Below are positions 7,846 to 16,760 of a stretch of DNA of 64,000 bases, one piece after another. The notes below the pieces were generated by a model. That model did not search any database and was not told the origin of the DNA. It worked only from the letters and a program-made list of their open reading frames with translations. The stretch is from assembly GCF_016461785.1 (NCBI RefSeq), contig NZ_JAEMUH010000014.1, forward strand, positions 78,301 through 142,300. The letters run 5' to 3'. This DNA comes from Marinomonas ostreistagni. Lineage in GTDB: Bacteria > Pseudomonadota > Gammaproteobacteria > Pseudomonadales > Marinomonadaceae. A program made the position numbers and the translations under genes. How positions within the stretch are numbered: the stretch's first letter is position 1; every line of letters begins with the position of its first letter.

Positions 7846-8679
7846 GTGTCTCTTAAAGTCTCTCAATTAGCCGTTTACCCTTTAAAATCTTGTAAAGTTG
7901 TTCCATTGAACTCATCTAGGGTCACATTATCTGGATTAGAGTTTGATCGACGCTATATGTTAATTGATGAAAAAGGGCTATTTTTAACGGCGCGAGACTA
8001 CCCTGCTCTAACACTTATCGAAGCAAGCATTACTGGTACTACGCTTTCCTTAAGCCACCCACAACAGTCTGTCGGTATCTCGATCAATCCAGATCAATTT
8101 GATGATCACTACATCGACGTTGAAATCTGGGAAACTCCCGTGCGAGGGCAATTAACCAGCAGCGAATTTGATACTTGGTTTAGCGAATTACTAAAACAGC
8201 CCGTTAAACTTGTCTATTTTGGTGATCAGTCCGAGCGCTTTACAAGTCGCAGACCGGATCTCCCTGTTGCATTTGCTGACGGCTACCCTTTTCTTTTGAC
8301 TACCGAGGCTTCACTTGAAGACCTAAACAACAGCGGCCCTCAAGTAAATGAGATGGAACGTTTTCGACCAAATATCGTCATCACTGGCAATGAACCCTTT
8401 GCCGAAGATACTTGGAAGAGAATTCGAATTGGCGATGTGATTTTTGAAAATGTTAAACCATGCGAACGCTGTATTTTTACCACATTAGACCCGAAAACTT
8501 CTGAAAGAAGCCGTAAGGGAGAGCCCCTTAAAACACTTGCCAAGTTTCGCTTAATCGCAAAAGAAGGTGTTACGTTTGGGGTGAATTTAGTCGCTGAAAA
8601 CGAGGGAAACATCAGTGTAGGTGATGAGGTAGAGATATTAGAGTTTCAGCCCGCATACCCTTACAAAGATAAGCGTTAA
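7846..8679 (+). CDS. MOSC domain protein (YcbX/mARC-like molybdenum-cofactor protein)
   Basis: A 277-residue protein starting at GTG 7846, with AAGGAT upstream. Residues 1-115 are the MOSC N-terminal beta-barrel (LAVYPLKSCKVVPLNSSRV), and residues 125-270 are the MOSC domain. The domain includes RFRPNIVITG and PCERCIFTTLD with the Cys that coordinates molybdenum in mARC/YcbX enzymes. E. coli YcbX has an added 2Fe-2S ferredoxin domain; this protein ends before it, so any reductase partner would be separate. Members reduce N-hydroxylated bases and related N-oxides. The link to molybdenum cofactor fits the moa operon in the same window, though they are not adjacent. Confidence 0.88.
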   Translation: MSLKVSQLAVYPLKSCKVVPLNSSRVTLSGLEFDRRYMLIDEKGLFLTARDYPALTLIEASITGTTLSLSHPQQSVGISINPDQFDDHYIDVEIWETPVRGQLTSSEFDTWFSELLKQPVKLVYFGDQSERFTSRRPDLPVAFADGYPFLLTTEASLEDLNNSGPQVNEMERFRPNIVITGNEPFAEDTWKRIRIGDVIFENVKPCERCIFTTLDPKTSERSRKGEPLKTLAKFRLIAKEGVTFGVNLVAENEGNISVGDEVEILEFQPAYPYKDKR

Positions 8680-8710
8680 TAAATTTTAACGACATCTAAT
8701 AGTACTTTAA

Positions 8711-8735
8711 GTAGCAAACGATTACGGTTTGCTAC
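8711..8735. promoter_or_regulatory. Perfect 9-bp inverted repeat upstream of the cNMP-binding gene
   Basis: GTAGCAAAC (8711-8719) and GTTTGCTAC (8727-8735) are separated by 7 bp, between the MOSC stop and the next gene. No T-tract follows, so it may be an operator or a weak hairpin. Confidence 0.4.
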
Positions 8736-8807
8736 GAAACTCTAAGTAAATTACATGGCTAAACCTCTACAACAGACATAAGCTTTAGTCAAAGGGAGGT
8801 GATTGTC

Positions 8808-9308
8808 ATGAATACAGTCAACACTAAAAACTGCCCTTACGATCTCACAGCAGATACGTTAAAGACAGGATCTATATTTGGAGCCCTCAGCGCTTCGTCC
8901 ATTGATTACTTAGTGAATCGTGGAAAAATGCTTCATTTAAAAGAAAATGAGCAGCTTTTTGGCGATGGTGATAAAGGTGACAGTTTTTTTATTATTATTG
9001 AAGGCGCTCTAAGCTATTACCGAGACCAAAGCGACGTATCATCTTTAATTCGACGGGTGACATTTGGTCAAGCATTGGGATATGTAACAATGATCTCTTT
9101 GTCTTCGAGAAATGGTTATGCTGTCGCAGATTCTGACGTCGTACTATTGGAAATTGATTACTCAGTATTTGGTGAGTTCCATGATCAGTTCGCGTTTGAT
9201 TTTGGAATCTTAATACTAAACTTATCAAGAGATATGGCACGCAACATACAAATATTGAGCCATACTATTGCCGACGCTGGAATCAGCGTCGACCTTAGCA
9301 AACACTAA
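8808..9308 (+). CDS. Cyclic nucleotide-binding (CRP-type) domain protein without DNA-binding domain
   Basis: A 166-residue protein. The beta-roll reads LHLKENEQLFGDGDKGDSFF, followed by IIEGALSYY and a helix-rich C-terminal part (LILNLSRDMARNIQ). This is the cNMP-binding fold of CRP/FNR proteins, but the chain ends before a helix-turn-helix, so it cannot be a usual transcription factor. The phosphate-binding Arg/Ser cassette of true cAMP binders is not obvious (LIRRVTFGQALGYVTM), so the ligand is unknown. ATG 8808 is chosen over GTG 8799 because GGGAGG lies eight bases before it. It runs toward ridA. Confidence 0.75.
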   Translation: MNTVNTKNCPYDLTADTLKTGSIFGALSASSIDYLVNRGKMLHLKENEQLFGDGDKGDSFFIIIEGALSYYRDQSDVSSLIRRVTFGQALGYVTMISLSSRNGYAVADSDVVLLEIDYSVFGEFHDQFAFDFGILILNLSRDMARNIQILSHTIADAGISVDLSKH

Positions 9309-9312
9309 AGAG

Positions 9313-9666
9313 TTATTTTTCAGCAGCTACCACTGAGATCTCAACCAACAACTCTGCTCGCGCTAGGCGTGCTTCAACACAAGCACGCGCTGGTGCATGG
9401 CCTTCTGGAACCCAGGCATCCCAAACCGCGTTCATAGCCGCGAAGTCTTTCATATCACGAAGGTAGACAGTCGCGGAAAGCATATGTTCACGACTGGAAC
9501 CAGCTTGCTCAAGCAATGCATCAACTTTATCTAGCATAGTTTGAGTTTGCTCAGAAATATCAGTATTCGCATCCGCAGCAACTTGGCCACATAAAAAAAC
9601 CATGCCGTTATGCTTAACAATACGGCTCATACGCTGACCTACTTCTTGACGCTCAATCGCTGCCAT
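9313..9666 (-). CDS. RidA/YjgF-family reactive-intermediate deaminase
   Basis: A 117-residue RidA-superfamily protein. It has [18 protein letters not shown], a central [16 protein letters not shown] and the C-terminal [10 protein letters not shown] block, where the Arg binds substrate carboxylate in the archetype. Archetypal RidA hydrolyses reactive enamine/imine products of PLP enzymes as a trimer. The end of the conserved block reads [18 protein letters not shown], slightly different from canonical RidA, so it may belong to the Rid5-7 subgroups. It converges tightly (4 bp) on the cNMP-binding gene and is transcribed alone. Confidence 0.87.
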   Translation of the reverse strand: MAAIERQEVGQRMSRIVKHNGMVFLCGQVAADANTDISEQTQTMLDKVDALLEQAGSSREHMLSATVYLRDMKDFAAMNAVWDAWVPEGHAPARACVEARLARAELLVEISVVAAEK

Positions 9667-9808
9667 GACTACTTCTCCAATAGTTAAAAAAGCTATAATA
9701 ACAATCTAAAAGCAGTTTATCTGACTAAATTATCAAGAAAATACAGAACCATATGCTTAGTATTCTCAGTATCTTGGTAGCACAAACCCAATCCAGCGGG
9801 GAAGTTGA

Positions 9809-9890
9809 GTTTAAATCGTAGATGTAGGACCTCGGTTTCCGAGGGGTAACAGCTTATCTCAAGCACACCGCGGCCCTACGATCAAATGCT
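9809..9890. repeat. Palindromic dispersed repeat, copy 3
   Basis: TGTAGGAC (9823-9830) followed directly by the CCTCGG-TTT-CCGAGG hairpin matches copy 1. The distal arm is GCCCTACG with two changes, and the GCGC hairpin is degraded. The flank TTTAAATCGTAG matches copy 2. It lies between ridA and cobO. Confidence 0.75.
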
Positions 9891-9900
9891 ATATTAACCG

Positions 9901-9955
9901 CTCGTATGACCCGATTTCATCGGGGATGATGAGCCTGAATCGCCATGCGGAGATG
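9901..9955. repeat. Second and third REP-like blocks next to copy 3
   Basis: CTCGTATGACCCGAT-TTC-ATCGGGG holds a perfect CCCGAT/ATCGGG hairpin (9910-9924). It is followed by GAATCGCCATGCGGAGATGGC, which can form GCCAT/ATGGC. Both match blocks at 7724-7789. Confidence 0.65.
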
Positions 9956-9965
9956 GCTCGTGCGA

Positions 9966-10574
9966 TTAGAACTCCAAGCCTTTCTGGGCTTTAATGCCTC
10001 GCTTGAATGCGTGTTTGATTTCTTTGATTTCACTGACGGTATCAGAAAGCTCAATTAGCTCATCGCTTGCACCACGGCCTGTCACGACAAGGTGCTGCAT
10101 TTCTGGACGTTCCATTAGTGCTTTGAGCACTCTATCAGCTTCAAGATATTCGTAGTGAAGTAAGTATGTAAGTTCATCTAACACAACAAGATCATAGCTT
10201 TCATCTTGAAGTAGCTGCTCTGCTTTCTCCCAAGTCAGCTTAGAGCTTTCGATGTCTTTCTCACGGTTTTGGCTCTCCCAAGTAAAACCAGTTTCCATGA
10301 TGTGCCAAGTGACATTTGGATGAGACTTAAAGAAATCAATCTCACCAGTGTTCCATTCGCCTTTTAGAAACTGCACAACACCGACCTTCATATCATGACC
10401 TAATGCGCGGGCAACCATGCCTAATGCGGAACTAGACTTTCCTTTACCATTACCTGTAAGCAGTACAAAGGTACCCTTTTCTTCTTGGGCCTTAGCAATT
10501 CTCTTGTCGACATGCTCTTTAATTTTCTTCATGCGCTCTGCATGCTTTTCTGGGTCATGAATTGCTTTTGCCAT
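9966..10574 (-). CDS. cobO: Cob(I)alamin/cobyrinate adenosyltransferase (CobO/BtuR family)
   Basis: A 202-residue ATP:corrinoid adenosyltransferase. The P-loop is GNGKGKSSSALG near residue 43; family signatures VGVVQFLKGEWNTGE and LVVLDELTYLLHY (Walker B) follow. The enzyme transfers the 5'-deoxyadenosyl group of ATP to reduced cobalt to make adenosylcobalamin or its precursor. It is the last gene of a leftward group after metH and an SRPBCC-like gene, 4 bp after the latter. No other cobalamin-synthesis genes are in the window, so a salvage role (BtuR-like) is as likely as a de novo one. Confidence 0.92.
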   Translation of the reverse strand: MAKAIHDPEKHAERMKKIKEHVDKRIAKAQEEKGTFVLLTGNGKGKSSSALGMVARALGHDMKVGVVQFLKGEWNTGEIDFFKSHPNVTWHIMETGFTWESQNREKDIESSKLTWEKAEQLLQDESYDLVVLDELTYLLHYEYLEADRVLKALMERPEMQHLVVTGRGASDELIELSDTVSEIKEIKHAFKRGIKAQKGLEF

Positions 10575-10578
10575 ATTA

Positions 10579-11034
10579 TTAAAACCTCTCAGACTGAAGC
10601 TTCAAACTCTCCAGCCATAAATTTAATATATTATTTATGATTAATTTCTTTTCATCCCAAATGCGCGATGCAAATGTGCCACTTAATACAAAAGATATGT
10701 TCACTTCTGTTTGCGTTGCGCTAATTGATGAAAATTTGATTTGCCATTGCTCTGTATGCCTAACAAGACAATGACGGAAATGCCCTTCTAATACGAGTAG
10801 ATTACCTGGATTAGATTCGATGACTTCAAGTCTTGAAATGTATGGCCCGCGAAGAGATTGAAATTTTATAGTTTGAAGCGAACCAGTTAGGAAACCAAAG
10901 TCAGAATTTAACGATTGAATCGCATGATTCCAACTCTCTTGGTCGGGCAAGGTGAAAAGATCCCAAGCCATTTGGCTTGAGATCTTAAGTTGAATGTCCG
11001 CTTGAAGACTGAATGGCGAATTAAATTCGATCAT
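10579..11034 (-). CDS. SRPBCC/START-like small-ligand-binding protein
   Basis: A 151-residue protein. The pattern resembles the polyketide-cyclase/START-like (SRPBCC) fold: an initial strand ([18 protein letters not shown]), a Trp-containing helix, a long run of beta strands ([32 protein letters not shown]) and a final long helix ([17 protein letters not shown]). The assignment rests on pattern alone. The start overlaps the metH stop by 14 bp, and cobO begins 4 bp after the end, so it sits inside a cobalamin-linked transcription unit. The ligand and function are unknown. Confidence 0.7.
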   Translation of the reverse strand: MIEFNSPFSLQADIQLKISSQMAWDLFTLPDQESWNHAIQSLNSDFGFLTGSLQTIKFQSLRGPYISRLEVIESNPGNLLVLEGHFRHCLVRHTEQWQIKFSSISATQTEVNISFVLSGTFASRIWDEKKLIINNILNLWLESLKLQSERF

Positions 11035-14000
11035 CCTCTGGGTCGTATCCTAGGTTCGGGGCCAACCAACGCTCGGCATCATCTTTTGACATGCCCTTAC
11101 GCTCTGCGTAGCTATCTACTTGATCAGGACCAATTTTACCGACACCGAAGTAGTTACTTTCTGCGTTGCCAAAGTACCAGCCGCTCACCGCAGCGGTAGG
11201 TAGCATCGCGTAGCTTTCAGTGATTTCCATACCCGTGTTTTTAGTAACATCCAGCAACTCCCAAAGCTTGTCTTTCTCAGTATGATCAGGACATGCAGGG
11301 TACCCTGGAGCAGGACGAATGCCTTTGTAACGCTCTTTGATTAGCTCTTCGTTCGTTAGCGATTCATCAGGCGCATAACCCCATAGTTCTTTACGAACTT
11401 TCTCGTGTAGGTATTCCGCAGTGGCTTCTGCTAGACGGTCTGCTACGGCTTTGATCATGATTGAGTTGTAGTCATCATGATCCGCCTCGAAGCGTGCAAC
11501 GATCGCATCGATACCAAAGCCTGCAGCACAAGCAAAAGCACCGATGTAATCGTTACCCTGCTCTTTGGTTGCCACGAAGTCAGAAAGACACTGGTTGTAT
11601 TTGCCCGGTGCATTGAGCTCGTTTTGGTTACGTAAGAAGCTTAGGGTCATGACTTCTTCAGTACGTGATTCGTCTGTGTAGATTACCACGTCATCATGGT
11701 TCACTTGGTTTGCTGGGAATAAACCCACGACCGCTTTCGCGTCTAACCAACTTTCTTCGATTACCGTTGCTAACATAGCTTTGGCATCTTCAAACAAGCG
11801 TGTCGCCTCTTCACCAACGACTTCATCCGTTAAGATGCGTGGGTAGGCGCCGGCAAGCTCCCAAGTTTGGAAGAATGGCGTCCAGTCGATGTAGTTTTGC
11901 ACTTCATTGAAGTCGATATCTGTTGTATCAAAGACTGTGACACCCAATTTCTCTGGTGTTTTGATGTTTGAGAAATCCACTGGTGTTTTATTGAGACGCG
12001 CCTTATCAAGTGATACACGACGACCCGCTTTAGCACGATCTTTAAAACGAATACGTGTCTTCTCGTAATCGTCTTTGATTTCAGCAATGAACTTAGCATG
12101 ACGCTCAGCATCTTTAGTCAGTAAGTTACTGGCAACACTTACACTTCGCGAAGCATTAGTAACGTGAACTACTTGGTTGTTCTTGTAGTTCTGCTCAATC
12201 TTAACCGCAGTGTGTGCTTTAGAGGTTGTCGCACCACCAATCATGACAGGAATAGTAAAGCCTTGACGCTGCATTTCTTTGGCAACGTGTACCATTTCAT
12301 CTAATGATGGCGTGATTAGGCCAGACAAACCGATAATGTCTGCATTTTCCTCTTTCGCGGTACGTAAGATTTTTTCAGATGGCACCATAACACCAAGGTC
12401 GATGACTTCGAAGTTGTTACATTGCAGCACTACACCAACGATGTTCTTACCGATATCGTGTACGTCACCTTTTACAGTGGCCATAATCACTTTACCGGCA
12501 CTAGAAGAGCCTTGCGTTTGATTACGAGCTTTTTCTTCCTCGATAAACGGCATTAAGTAAGCCACGGCTTTCTTCATAACACGTGCTGACTTAACGACCT
12601 GAGGCAGGAACATTTTGCCGGAACCAAATAGGTCACCGACCACACCCATACCATCCATCAAAGGACCTTCGATTACTTCTAAAGGACGGTCAAACTGTTG
12701 ACGTGCTTCTTCGGTATCTTCATCGATAAACTCAGTGATACCTTTGACTAAGGCATGTGTCAGACGCTCGCCAACCGGCAAGCCACGCCACTCTTGTGTT
12801 TCTTTTTCAGCTACTTCGCCAGTACCCGCGAATTCACCGGCCATGGCTAAAAGGTTGTCTGTCGCATCTGGTGTGCGGTTAAGCACAGCATCTTCCACCG
12901 CATCACGTAGACGCTTAGGAATGTCTTCGTAAACGGCAAGTTGACCTGCGTTTACAATACCCATGGTCATGCCGTTTTTGATTGCATGGTATAGGAACAC
13001 CGCGTGGATCGCTTCACGAACAGGGTTGTTACCACGGAACGAGAAGGATACGTTCGATACGCCACCAGAAATTTTCGCGTATGGCAATTCGCGCTTGATA
13101 TCACCCGTCGCTTCAATGAAGTCTAAGGCGTAACGGTTGTGCTCTTCGATGCCTGTTGCGATAGCAAAGATGTTCGGGTCAAAAATGATGTCTTCTGGTG
13201 GGAAGCCCACTTTGTTTACCAACACATCGTATGAACGGCGACAGATTTCGATTTTACGCTCTCGTGTATCTGCCTGACCTACTTCGTCAAATGCCATTAC
13301 GATAACCGCTGCACCGTATTTCATCAGCAGTTTAGCTTGTTCGATGAATTTTCCTTCACCTTCTTTCAAGCTGATCGAGTTAACAACACCCTTACCTTGA
13401 ATGTTCTTAAGGCCCGTTTCTAGAATTTCCCATTTGGACGAGTCCAACATGATCGGCACACGAGAGATATCTGGCTCAGAGGCGATCAGTTTCAAGAAGC
13501 GCTCCATAGCGGCTTCTGAATCCAGCATCCCCTCGTCCATGTTGATATCGATGATTTGTGCACCGTTTTCTACCTGTTGACGCGCAACATCTAGCGCTGT
13601 GTCGAAATCACCCTCTTTGATCAGGCGTTTAAACATCGCAGAACCCGTTACGTTGGTACGCTCACCGACGTTAACAAATAAACTTTCATCGCTGATGTTA
13701 AATGGCTCAAGACCAGATAGACGACATTCTTTTGCAATCTCAGGGACAACACGAGGCGTCGCCTCTAGAAACGCACCGGCAAAGGCTTTGATGTGGCTTG
13801 GCTCCGTACCACAACAACCACCAATGATGTTCAAGAAACCGGCGTCCACCCAAGATTGAATCTCTTCCAGCATTTCTTCAGGCGTTTCATCGTATTCACC
13901 AAACGCATTTGGCAGACCTGCGTTAGGGTGCGCAGATACGTGGGTGTCAGCAATATTTGAAAGCTCTTCGATGTACTGACGTAGATCTTTTGGCCCCAAT

Positions 14001-14749
14001 GCACAGTTCAAACCTACAGAAATAGGTCGAGCGTGGGAGATTGAGTTCCAAAAGGCTTCTGTAGTTTGACCAGAAAGTGTACGACCCGATGCATCGGTTA
14101 TCGTACCAGAGATCATAATTGGGTAACGAACACCATGATCTTCAAAGTACTGAAGCGCAGCAAAAATAGCGGCTTTGGCATTTAGGGTATCGAAAATGGT
14201 TTCGATTAGAAGCAGGTCGGAACCGCCTTTAATCAAGCCATCAATGGAAACCGTATACGCTTCCACTAATTGGTCAAATGACACATTACGAAAACCTGGA
14301 TCGTTTACATCCGGCGAGATAGTGCAAGTTCTGCTAGTAGGTCCTACCGCACCCGCAACAAAACGTGGCTTGTTGGGGTTCTTGGCAGTATATTCATCGG
14401 CCGCTTCACGCGCCAGTTTTGCAGACTCATAGTTAATCTCGTAGCTCAAAGACTCCATATGGTAGTCGAGCATCGAGATCGAGTTAGCATTAAAGGTGTT
14501 AGTCTCGATAATATCCGAGCCAGCCTCTAGGTACGCCGAATGGATGGCCTTAATAATTTTAGGTTGAGTCAATGACAGTAGGTCATTGTTGCCTTTAAGT
14601 TCACTGTGCCAGTCACTGAAACGCTCGCCTCGATAATCCTGCTCCTCAAGCTTGTAGCTTTGAATCATGGTACCCATACCACCATCCAAGATCAGAATAT
14701 TATCCTTTAAACGATTCTCAATAACTTCATATGAATCAGACTGAACCAC
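11021..14749 (-). CDS. metH: Cobalamin-dependent methionine synthase MetH
   Basis: About 1242 residues, close to E. coli MetH (1227). The domains in order are: a homocysteine barrel ([12 protein letters not shown]; zinc Cys in GLNCALG and [10 protein letters not shown]); a methyltetrahydrofolate barrel ([16 protein letters not shown]); the cobalamin cap; and the B12-binding domain with [10 protein letters not shown], where His764 is the lower cobalt ligand. Last is a reactivation domain with the S-adenosylmethionine-binding [15 protein letters not shown]. It methylates homocysteine from 5-methyl-THF. I prefer the GTG at 14749 (GAGG eight bases upstream); the frame is open to ATG 14803. No cobalamin riboswitch is visible in the 114-bp leader. 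It heads the metH-SRPBCC-cobO group. Confidence 0.96.
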   Translation of the reverse strand: MVQSDSYEVIENRLKDNILILDGGMGTMIQSYKLEEQDYRGERFSDWHSELKGNNDLLSLTQPKIIKAIHSAYLEAGSDIIETNTFNANSISMLDYHMESLSYEINYESAKLAREAADEYTAKNPNKPRFVAGAVGPTSRTCTISPDVNDPGFRNVSFDQLVEAYTVSIDGLIKGGSDLLLIETIFDTLNAKAAIFAALQYFEDHGVRYPIMISGTITDASGRTLSGQTTEAFWNSISHARPISVGLNCALGPKDLRQYIEELSNIADTHVSAHPNAGLPNAFGEYDETPEEMLEEIQSWVDAGFLNIIGGCCGTEPSHIKAFAGAFLEATPRVVPEIAKECRLSGLEPFNISDESLFVNVGERTNVTGSAMFKRLIKEGDFDTALDVARQQVENGAQIIDINMDEGMLDSEAAMERFLKLIASEPDISRVPIMLDSSKWEILETGLKNIQGKGVVNSISLKEGEGKFIEQAKLLMKYGAAVIVMAFDEVGQADTRERKIEICRRSYDVLVNKVGFPPEDIIFDPNIFAIATGIEEHNRYALDFIEATGDIKRELPYAKISGGVSNVSFSFRGNNPVREAIHAVFLYHAIKNGMTMGIVNAGQLAVYEDIPKRLRDAVEDAVLNRTPDATDNLLAMAGEFAGTGEVAEKETQEWRGLPVGERLTHALVKGITEFIDEDTEEARQQFDRPLEVIEGPLMDGMGVVGDLFGSGKMFLPQVVKSARVMKKAVAYLMPFIEEEKARNQTQGSSSAGKVIMATVKGDVHDIGKNIVGVVLQCNNFEVIDLGVMVPSEKILRTAKEENADIIGLSGLITPSLDEMVHVAKEMQRQGFTIPVMIGGATTSKAHTAVKIEQNYKNNQVVHVTNASRSVSVASNLLTKDAERHAKFIAEIKDDYEKTRIRFKDRAKAGRRVSLDKARLNKTPVDFSNIKTPEKLGVTVFDTTDIDFNEVQNYIDWTPFFQTWELAGAYPRILTDEVVGEEATRLFEDAKAMLATVIEESWLDAKAVVGLFPANQVNHDDVVIYTDESRTEEVMTLSFLRNQNELNAPGKYNQCLSDFVATKEQGNDYIGAFACAAGFGIDAIVARFEADHDDYNSIMIKAVADRLAEATAEYLHEKVRKELWGYAPDESLTNEELIKERYKGIRPAPGYPACPDHTEKDKLWELLDVTKNTGMEITESYAMLPTAAVSGWYFGNAESNYFGVGKIGPDQVDSYAERKGMSKDDAERWLAPNLGYDPEDDRI

Positions 14750-14847
14750 TGCCACTACCTCTATATTTGAATGCGAGCCTAATATAACAAACTCATCACG
14801 CAAGTTGTTGAATTTTAGTAATGCTAAGATGAAGGATTGTGAAGTGA

Positions 14848-14883
14848 TGGCGCAATTGAGCAGATTTCAGCTAAATTGCGCCA
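14848..14883. promoter_or_regulatory. 10-bp inverted repeat upstream of metH
   Basis: TGGCGCAATT (14848-14857) and AATTGCGCCA (14874-14883) are exact inverted arms with a 16-bp spacer, between the lipoprotein stop and metH. No T-tract follows on the minus strand, so an operator (for example for a LysR-type regulator such as MetR) or a weak terminator are both possible. Confidence 0.45.
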
Positions 14884-14917
14884 TGATTGAATTGCTTAAC
14901 AATGGCAGTGCTGGGTA

Positions 14918-16642
14918 TTAGCTTCGCTTACCGACTTTTCCACCAACAAAACCAATTAACAGGCCACCTAGGATAGCAGCCAACCAGAAACCGTATTTGC
15001 CCAGCCAATCATTAGATATCAGCTCAACGCTTTGGGCATCCCGATAAACCTTTCGAAGTATCATTTGGCCATCGTAGTTAACGGCTTGGGTAACCGAAAC
15101 ATTCATCGTAGCATTAGGTCGCTCATTCAGACCACTTAGGCGCCAACGAAAATTCAGTTTGCCTTGATTAACCGTTGCCTCAGCCTCAGACGAACTCATC
15201 ATACTCAAGGCACTGTCCGTAAAAAGTTCCGCAAAATAGGTTTGACCTTGCACCGGCTGATCAACCGTCGCAGAGAGCTGAATTTCAAAAGTATCGTGGA
15301 GATTAGCGGAAGTTGGCAGCGTCCAACGAACATCGGATAACTCACTTTTCAACTGTTGTTGCAAAGACAGAACCGCCCCTTCAAAAGGTATCAAGTTATT
15401 AACTTGGTTCTCTAGGCGAGCCTTTTCTTCCTGTTGCTGCTGAGACTGATTTTCTAATTGTTGCACGCGTTCACTGGAGGCAGCATAACGCTGCTTCAAT
15501 TCTGATAACTGGGCTAAAACGGCATCTTTTTCTGCAGAAGTATTCTGGAGAGTTTGTTGAAGCTGTTGTGCATTTTTCTCACTAACTTCTAACATCTCCT
15601 GAACAGTCTTGATCTCACGGTTTAGCGCCGCATTTTCAGCCACTGCTTCGCGGTACTTCATCTCAACACTAGACAGCTGATTACCTAAATCATCTTCCTG
15701 ACGAACAAGCGCTTGCTCTAATTTCTGAACATCATTTTGATAGTTTGAAATTAAGCTATTTTGCGCATTGAGTTCAGCTTTTAGGCGGGAGATTTGGGAT
15801 TCTAATTGCGCCGTGTCTACAGTATTACTTCCATCAGAATTTTCTGAGGCACTAATAATGGATCCATTGCGATTTAAGTTGGCATTCTCTGCTTGCAGAG
15901 TATCAATCACATTACTTTGAACACGTATCTTATCCCAAAGAACTTGATGCTGAGCTCTTGCTTCTGATAAAGCACCACCCAACGTTAAATTTTCCTGTTT
16001 AATGGCATTAAATTCACTTAATAGCCTACCATTCTCTGACACTAGTGACTCTAATTCACTTTTAAGGTGGGCATGCTTAATAGATAGGTCTCGATAGTCT
16101 TTTGAGAGTGAATAGTGGGCGCTATCCAAAGTACGGAAGTTTTTATTCAGTTCTATAAAATCACTCTGATGCTGCACTAGTTGTAGTTCAGTTTTTTGAG
16201 CTTGGCTTTCAAGATCAGCCACACGTTGGGTTAAGCGATCATTCTCCAGTCGTAGCTGATTGTACTTTCTCTCAAGCACTTCTCTTTCATTTTGTAACCT
16301 TTCGATTTCGATGAGTTGAGAAGCATCTTCATCAGTAGACATTAAATTTGCAAGTAAACGATCTTTCTCATCGAGCTGGGCAGTTAATATCACTAATTTC
16401 TCTGAGTTTTGCGCTAACTGCTTACGAAGGTCACGGATCACACGCTCTTGCTCCAGAAGCTTAGCATCATCCAATTTTGAAGAATTACTATTAGAGGCAA
16501 AAGCCTGATCAGATGTGTCACTGGCTGACATACTAGAATGTATCAACGTAGACGAATCTTTCTCACTCGTTTGAGTCGTACTGCAAGCACTTAACGCCAC
16601 TCCCAGCGCAACCGGTACAACATAGCGATATGGCTTTCTCAT
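14918..16642 (-). CDS. Coiled-coil lipoprotein with C-terminal membrane segment
   Basis: A 574-residue protein. Residues 1-20 form a lipoprotein signal peptide ending in the lipobox LSAC, so Cys20 would be acylated. Residues of about 50-405 are almost continuous heptad-type sequence rich in Gln, Glu, Leu and Asn, predicting a very long coiled coil. A globular beta-rich part (about 425-545) follows, and the last 26 residues contain a Gly-rich hydrophobic segment (WLAAILGGLLIGFVGGKVGKR). I do not recognise the family. A lipid at one end and a membrane helix at the other suggest that it could tether or span two membranes, but this is inference. It is a single leftward gene. Confidence 0.75.
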   Translation of the reverse strand: MRKPYRYVVPVALGVALSACSTTQTSEKDSSTLIHSSMSASDTSDQAFASNSNSSKLDDAKLLEQERVIRDLRKQLAQNSEKLVILTAQLDEKDRLLANLMSTDEDASQLIEIERLQNEREVLERKYNQLRLENDRLTQRVADLESQAQKTELQLVQHQSDFIELNKNFRTLDSAHYSLSKDYRDLSIKHAHLKSELESLVSENGRLLSEFNAIKQENLTLGGALSEARAQHQVLWDKIRVQSNVIDTLQAENANLNRNGSIISASENSDGSNTVDTAQLESQISRLKAELNAQNSLISNYQNDVQKLEQALVRQEDDLGNQLSSVEMKYREAVAENAALNREIKTVQEMLEVSEKNAQQLQQTLQNTSAEKDAVLAQLSELKQRYAASSERVQQLENQSQQQQEEKARLENQVNNLIPFEGAVLSLQQQLKSELSDVRWTLPTSANLHDTFEIQLSATVDQPVQGQTYFAELFTDSALSMMSSSEAEATVNQGKLNFRWRLSGLNERPNATMNVSVTQAVNYDGQMILRKVYRDAQSVELISNDWLGKYGFWLAAILGGLLIGFVGGKVGKRS

Positions 16643-16726
16643 TATAGTTCTCCCATCTCCGTTGAACAGATCTTCAAAATCAACCAGTTAATTGTAGATT
16701 GTATTGTTGACGTTTACCTTACAAAA

Positions 16727-16753
16727 AAAAGCGCTGGTCTGACCAGCGCTTTT
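16727..16753 (-). terminator. Rho-independent terminator after pepN
   Basis: AAAAGCGCTGG and CCAGCGCTTTT arms with a 5-nt loop; read on the minus strand the stem runs into eight T. It is 7 bp after the pepN stop. Confidence 0.9.
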
Positions 16754-16760
16754 CTCTAAT

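Noticed and set aside
4151..9955. CRISPR array
   Set aside because: The repeats are few, unequally spaced by kilobases, inverted relative to each other, and have no spacers or cas genes.
14750..14917. Possible cobalamin riboswitch upstream of metH
   Set aside because: The leader is too short (about 114-168 bp) and no B12-box-like GCCACTG stretch is seen; only a simple inverted repeat is present.
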